From Chloroflexi bacterium RBG_16_57_11 (GTDB lineage Bacteria > Chloroflexota > Anaerolineae > Anaerolineales > UBA4823), in the NCBI GenBank assembly GCA_001795165.1, contig MGNS01000090.1, forward strand, positions 39,969-50,780: DNA of 10,812 nt. Direction: 5' to 3'. The notes under the pieces are model-generated. The model had not been told where the DNA came from. It made no database searches and saw only the letters and a program-made list of their open reading frames with translations. The position numbers were made by a program, and so were the translations under genes. This document shows positions 8,303 to 10,812 of the stretch, piece after piece (the stretch's first letter is position 1; each line of letters starts with the position of its first letter).

Positions 8303-9598
8303 CTAGCGTGCCGGGTTGGTACTGACCAGGTGGTATATTTGCCCGGAAAGACTCACCAGATAGACCTCGCCGCTTTCATCTTCTCCGAAGCTGCTGGGTA
8401 GGTTATTCGAATCCAACAGCAGCTGGCTTTGCCAGGCGGAATTCTCGAACTTGAGCCCCCAGATTTTCCCCTGGCAGTAATCGGCGTAAAAGTAAATACC
8501 CTGCATGTCAGGGTATCCGTCTCCGCGATAGACATAGCCACCGGTGACCGAGCAGCCGTTGGAATTATTGGTCCCATGGGGGTATTCGGCGACCGGCGCC
8601 GAATAGTTCGCCGGGGCGGTACAGCCTGAGGACGGACTGTAACATAGGCTGCCTTCCAGGATATTCCAGCCATAGTTCTCTCCGCCTGGGCTGCTCGCAT
8701 CTTGAAAATTGACCTCCTCCCTCGTATTTTGACCCACGTCTGCGATATACAGGTCGCCGTTCGCGCGGTCGAAGGAGAAGCGCCATGGGTTTCGCAAGCC
8801 CATCGCCCAGATTTCCGGCCGGTAGCCCGGCTGGTCAGCGAAGGGGTTGTCTGTAGGGATGCTGTATGGCAGGCCTGAATTAGAGCTAATCAGCGGTAGA
8901 TAAACCTGGTAGGGCTGGTTGGGGACTGTAGATGGAAACTGGCCCTCCACGTTGATGCGCAAGATCTTCCCCAGTAACGAGTTGTGATTCTGACCATTCC
9001 CATATGGATCGCCGCCGCCTCCACCATCTCCGGGTCCAATGTAAAGATTGCCATCCGGTCCAAATACAAGCTGCCCACCATTGTGATTGGTCTGGTTCGG
9101 ATGGGGAAGCTCCAGGATTTGCTTCTCGCTGGCGGTATCGGCCAGGTCTGGGTTTGGGCTGGTGCGGAAGCGCGCCACCACGTTATCCCCATCGAGCTGG
9201 GTGTAATAGACGTAAAACTGCTGGCGACGGGCGTAATCCGGTGGGAAGGCTACGCTCAACAATCCTTCCTCACCACCGGAGCGCACGTGGCCGCTAATAT
9301 CCAGAAAAGGTGTCGATTGCAGGCTGCCATTCTTCACCAGCCGGATGCGCCCGGCTCGTTCAACGATGAAAATACGCCCGCTGCCATCTCCGGCATGTGT
9401 CAGGTACACCGGAGAAGCCAGGTTGCTGATATTCAATTGCTCAAGGGCAATGGTCGGCCATGCGGCTGGCGCTTCCACGTTCACAGCCTTGGGTGAGGTG
9501 GTTTTCCCCTTACCACTGGTCTGTTTTGAAAAACCTGCTGCTGACGTGATCAGGAAAAGCACGATCACGAATGCTATTCTCAAGTTATTTTTCTGCAT
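8303..9598 (-). CDS. PQQ-type sugar dehydrogenase-like secreted protein (paralogue 1)
   Basis: This 431-residue beta-propeller of the GSDH family has a Sec signal peptide (Lys4 and Arg7, hydrophobic core about 8-20, likely cleavage after SAA or AAG) and no lipobox Cys, so it is probably released or loosely bound outside the cell. A Thr/Ser/Lys-rich spacer (24-45) precedes the propeller. Motifs: VYLTHAGDGSGRIFIVE (64-80), EEGLLSVAFPP (110-120), YVYYTQLDGDN (129-139), NHNGGQLVFGPDG with candidate catalytic His172, GPGDGGGGGDP (188-198), GLRNPWRFSFDR (267-278), and GGYVYRGDGYP (353-363). Cys319, 326, 349 and 375 match the paralogue. A loop containing VYLPLI (232-237) is absent from the paralogue. 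AGAGG seven bases before the ATG supports the start. The second copy follows after 20-50 bp, so the two are probably co-transcribed. Confidence 0.9.
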   Translation of the reverse strand: MQKNNLRIAFVIVLFLITSAAGFSKQTSGKGKTTSPKAVNVEAPAAWPTIALEQLNISNLASPVYLTHAGDGSGRIFIVERAGRIRLVKNGSLQSTPFLDISGHVRSGGEEGLLSVAFPPDYARRQQFYVYYTQLDGDNVVARFRTSPNPDLADTASEKQILELPHPNQTNHNGGQLVFGPDGNLYIGPGDGGGGGDPYGNGQNHNSLLGKILRINVEGQFPSTVPNQPYQVYLPLISSNSGLPYSIPTDNPFADQPGYRPEIWAMGLRNPWRFSFDRANGDLYIADVGQNTREEVNFQDASSPGGENYGWNILEGSLCYSPSSGCTAPANYSAPVAEYPHGTNNSNGCSVTGGYVYRGDGYPDMQGIYFYADYCQGKIWGLKFENSAWQSQLLLDSNNLPSSFGEDESGEVYLVSLSGQIYHLVSTNPAR

Positions 9599-9719
9599 CT
9601 CTATACCTCTAAATCATGTCCATGCAACCGTCTTTGTCGATTTGCTTCTTTGCAAAACATCCGGGAGCGCGCCTGAAGCGAATCAGTGTGTTTATTTCCT
9701 GGCCGCTGGTTACCAATAT

Positions 9720-10538
9720 CTACTTACGAACCACCATCTCTTGCACCAGCTGGTACAACTGTCTTCCCTGCGCCTCAATCACACTCGCCTCGCTACGATT
9801 GGCGAATTTCTCACCTACACCACCATACTCGAAAGCCAGCAGCCATGGCCTCAGCCAGGCACCACACCGGATACGCCCCATCACCCACCTTAAAACCTCC
9901 CAATCAGCAGGGAGCGCAAGCAGGTGATCCTGCAGCCAGCCATTCAGGTTATGCACCCCTGCGAAATGCAGCTCACGCAGGTGTTTTACCGGTAGTTGGG
10001 ACATGTATTCCTGCGCGGAGATACCCAGATGGTGTGCGCTGATCGTCGCATGCGAGATGTCCAGTAACAGCCCGCAGCCTGTCTCCTGGACCACTTGGGT
10101 AATGAACTCTGTCTCTACTGCCAGGCGCAGCAGAGTGCCAGTGGGTCGGTATGGCGCATTTTCGGCGATCACACGCTCTGCTCCAAACCGTCGTACTGCC
10201 AGCCATATATCTTCCAGTGTTTGCTCCAATACCTGCTGCCGGTGCGCCGGGTCGGTCGTATCAATCGGCATGCCCGCATAACCCTCCGGTCGCGGTTCAA
10301 TGTGCAGGTTGATGTAAGGCGTGCCGGTCTGCTCTGCCAGGCGAGCAATCTTCTCCCAATCGACTTTCTTCCTCTTTCCACGCCCGGCTTTGAGGGTAAA
10401 ATGTACCGCCACTTGACGCAATTCCTGCGCTTCAGAAATCATATCCGGCCAGTCGGGGCACTTGAAGCGATCCACTTCCAGGCGGTTTTCGGCGCATAGG
10501 GTTGCCGCCTGAAGAGAGTAATTTATCGCGAAGAGCAT
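9720..10538 (-). CDS. DUF692/MNIO-like TIM-barrel protein (divergent)
   Basis: This 272-residue cytoplasmic protein is most like DUF692, the MNIO (multinuclear non-heme iron oxygenase) superfamily related to xylose-isomerase-type TIM barrels. The strongest match is CGLLLDISHATISAHHLG (155-172), corresponding to the DUF692 segment GLLLDVNN-x-VSA-x-N-x-G, followed by EYMSQLP (177-183) and RELHFAG (188-194). Candidate metal ligands are His79 (in NLHIEP), Glu126 (in IAENAPYR), Asp160, His163, His191, His205 (in QDH, aligned to the DTH motif) and Glu237 (in AFEYGG). The N-terminal third is shorter than in typical DUF692 proteins. Known members modify cysteines in ribosomal peptides with a partner protein; neither a partner nor a Cys-rich precursor is visible here. 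It lies 44 bp after mltG with AGGA ten bases ahead of the ATG. A sugar-isomerase-like role is the main alternative. Confidence 0.72.
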   Translation of the reverse strand: MLFAINYSLQAATLCAENRLEVDRFKCPDWPDMISEAQELRQVAVHFTLKAGRGKRKKVDWEKIARLAEQTGTPYINLHIEPRPEGYAGMPIDTTDPAHRQQVLEQTLEDIWLAVRRFGAERVIAENAPYRPTGTLLRLAVETEFITQVVQETGCGLLLDISHATISAHHLGISAQEYMSQLPVKHLRELHFAGVHNLNGWLQDHLLALPADWEVLRWVMGRIRCGAWLRPWLLAFEYGGVGEKFANRSEASVIEAQGRQLYQLVQEMVVRK

Positions 10539-10582
10539 CGTCCGGGTTTCCTGTGAAGAGGTGATATTAAGTTAGACGCCGT

Positions 10583-10812
10583 TCACGGACAGGAGTTACT
10601 TTGATGTTGCTCGAAAGTTTCCGCAAAGCTATGTCTCCCTGATCCATCGCAAGCGGCGCGAAAATAATAGTACGGCGTTTCGGCCGGAAAGGCGACGGCT
10701 CGCAACGCGCTCAGGCTTGGATTTGCGATTGGACCGGGTGGCAAACCAGTGATTTGATACGTGTTATATGGGGAAATAACCTGTAAGTCGTCCAGGCTGA
10801 GCGGGCTTTTCC
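10583..10812 (-). CDS. mltG: Endolytic transglycosylase MltG, C-terminal part (partial)
   Basis: The minus strand carries an open frame of 75 codons that enters from the right edge and stops with TGA at 10585-10583. It reads SPYNTYQITGLPPGPIANPS near its start and then PAETPYYYFRAACDGSGRH and FAETFEQH. This is the hallmark C-terminus of the YceG-like family: SPYNTY-x(3)-GLPPGPI-x-NP, then YYYF and DGSG-x-H-x-F-x-x-T-x-x-EH. MltG is a membrane-anchored enzyme that cleaves nascent peptidoglycan strands and helps to set glycan length. The catalytic Glu, the LysM-like part and the membrane segment lie beyond the window. The gene is upstream of, and on the same strand as, the DUF692-like gene with a 44-bp gap and no visible terminator, so co-transcription is plausible. 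Confidence 0.9.
   Translation of the reverse strand, partial: KSPLSLDDLQVISPYNTYQITGLPPGPIANPSLSALRAVAFPAETPYYYFRAACDGSGRHSFAETFEQHQSNSCP

Noticed and set aside
9602..9661. A 19-codon minus-strand frame with one Cys between the DUF692-like gene and the first dehydrogenase, considered as a modified-peptide precursor
   Set aside because: No ribosome binding site, a single Cys, no leader/core pattern, and its end overlaps the ribosome site of the dehydrogenase gene. Nothing supports it beyond proximity to an MNIO-like gene.

Overview
The window looks like a chromosomal segment of a fairly GC-rich, free-living bacterium, most likely Chloroflexota (Anaerolineae-like). This placement is an inference. 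It rests on the overall protein style, on extended -10 elements of the form TGGTACAAT, and on a YLPL-type motif in a secreted protein that I associate with secreted Chloroflexota proteins. No rRNA or tRNA gene, phage gene, insertion sequence or CRISPR array is visible.

Layout. (1) At 1-81 is the 3' end of an unidentified plus-strand gene. It converges on a minus-strand pair: a DUF218 (ElyC/SanA/YdcF-type) membrane protein (659-1300), translationally coupled through an ATGA overlap to an HD-domain phosphohydrolase (87-662). (2) A 90-bp divergent promoter region (1301-1390) separates this pair from plus-strand folC (1391-2785), which is followed by lon (2840-5365). A run of heptanucleotide repeats (5345-5428) includes the lon stop codon and fills most of the gap to the next gene. 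That gene encodes an AlbA_2/HATPase_c_4/winged-helix regulator-like protein (5437-6921). (3) A minus-strand block converges on it. In transcription order it reads: the C-terminus of MltG (10812-10583, running off the window), a divergent DUF692/MNIO-like TIM-barrel protein (10538-9720), and two tandem PQQ-type sugar dehydrogenase paralogues. The first paralogue is predicted to be secreted (9598-8303) and the second to be a lipoprotein (8252-6963).

How they fit. folC (folate polyglutamylation) and lon (protein quality control) are housekeeping genes. The DUF218 protein and MltG point to envelope or peptidoglycan functions. The two dehydrogenase-like proteins act outside the membrane, and their duplication with different anchoring suggests divided roles on extracellular sugars. 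I see no complete, clearly new multi-gene system. The less ordinary elements are the orphan DUF692/MNIO-like gene, the heptamer array running into lon, the apparently leaderless folC promoter, the divergent AlbA_2 protein and the tandem dehydrogenase pair.
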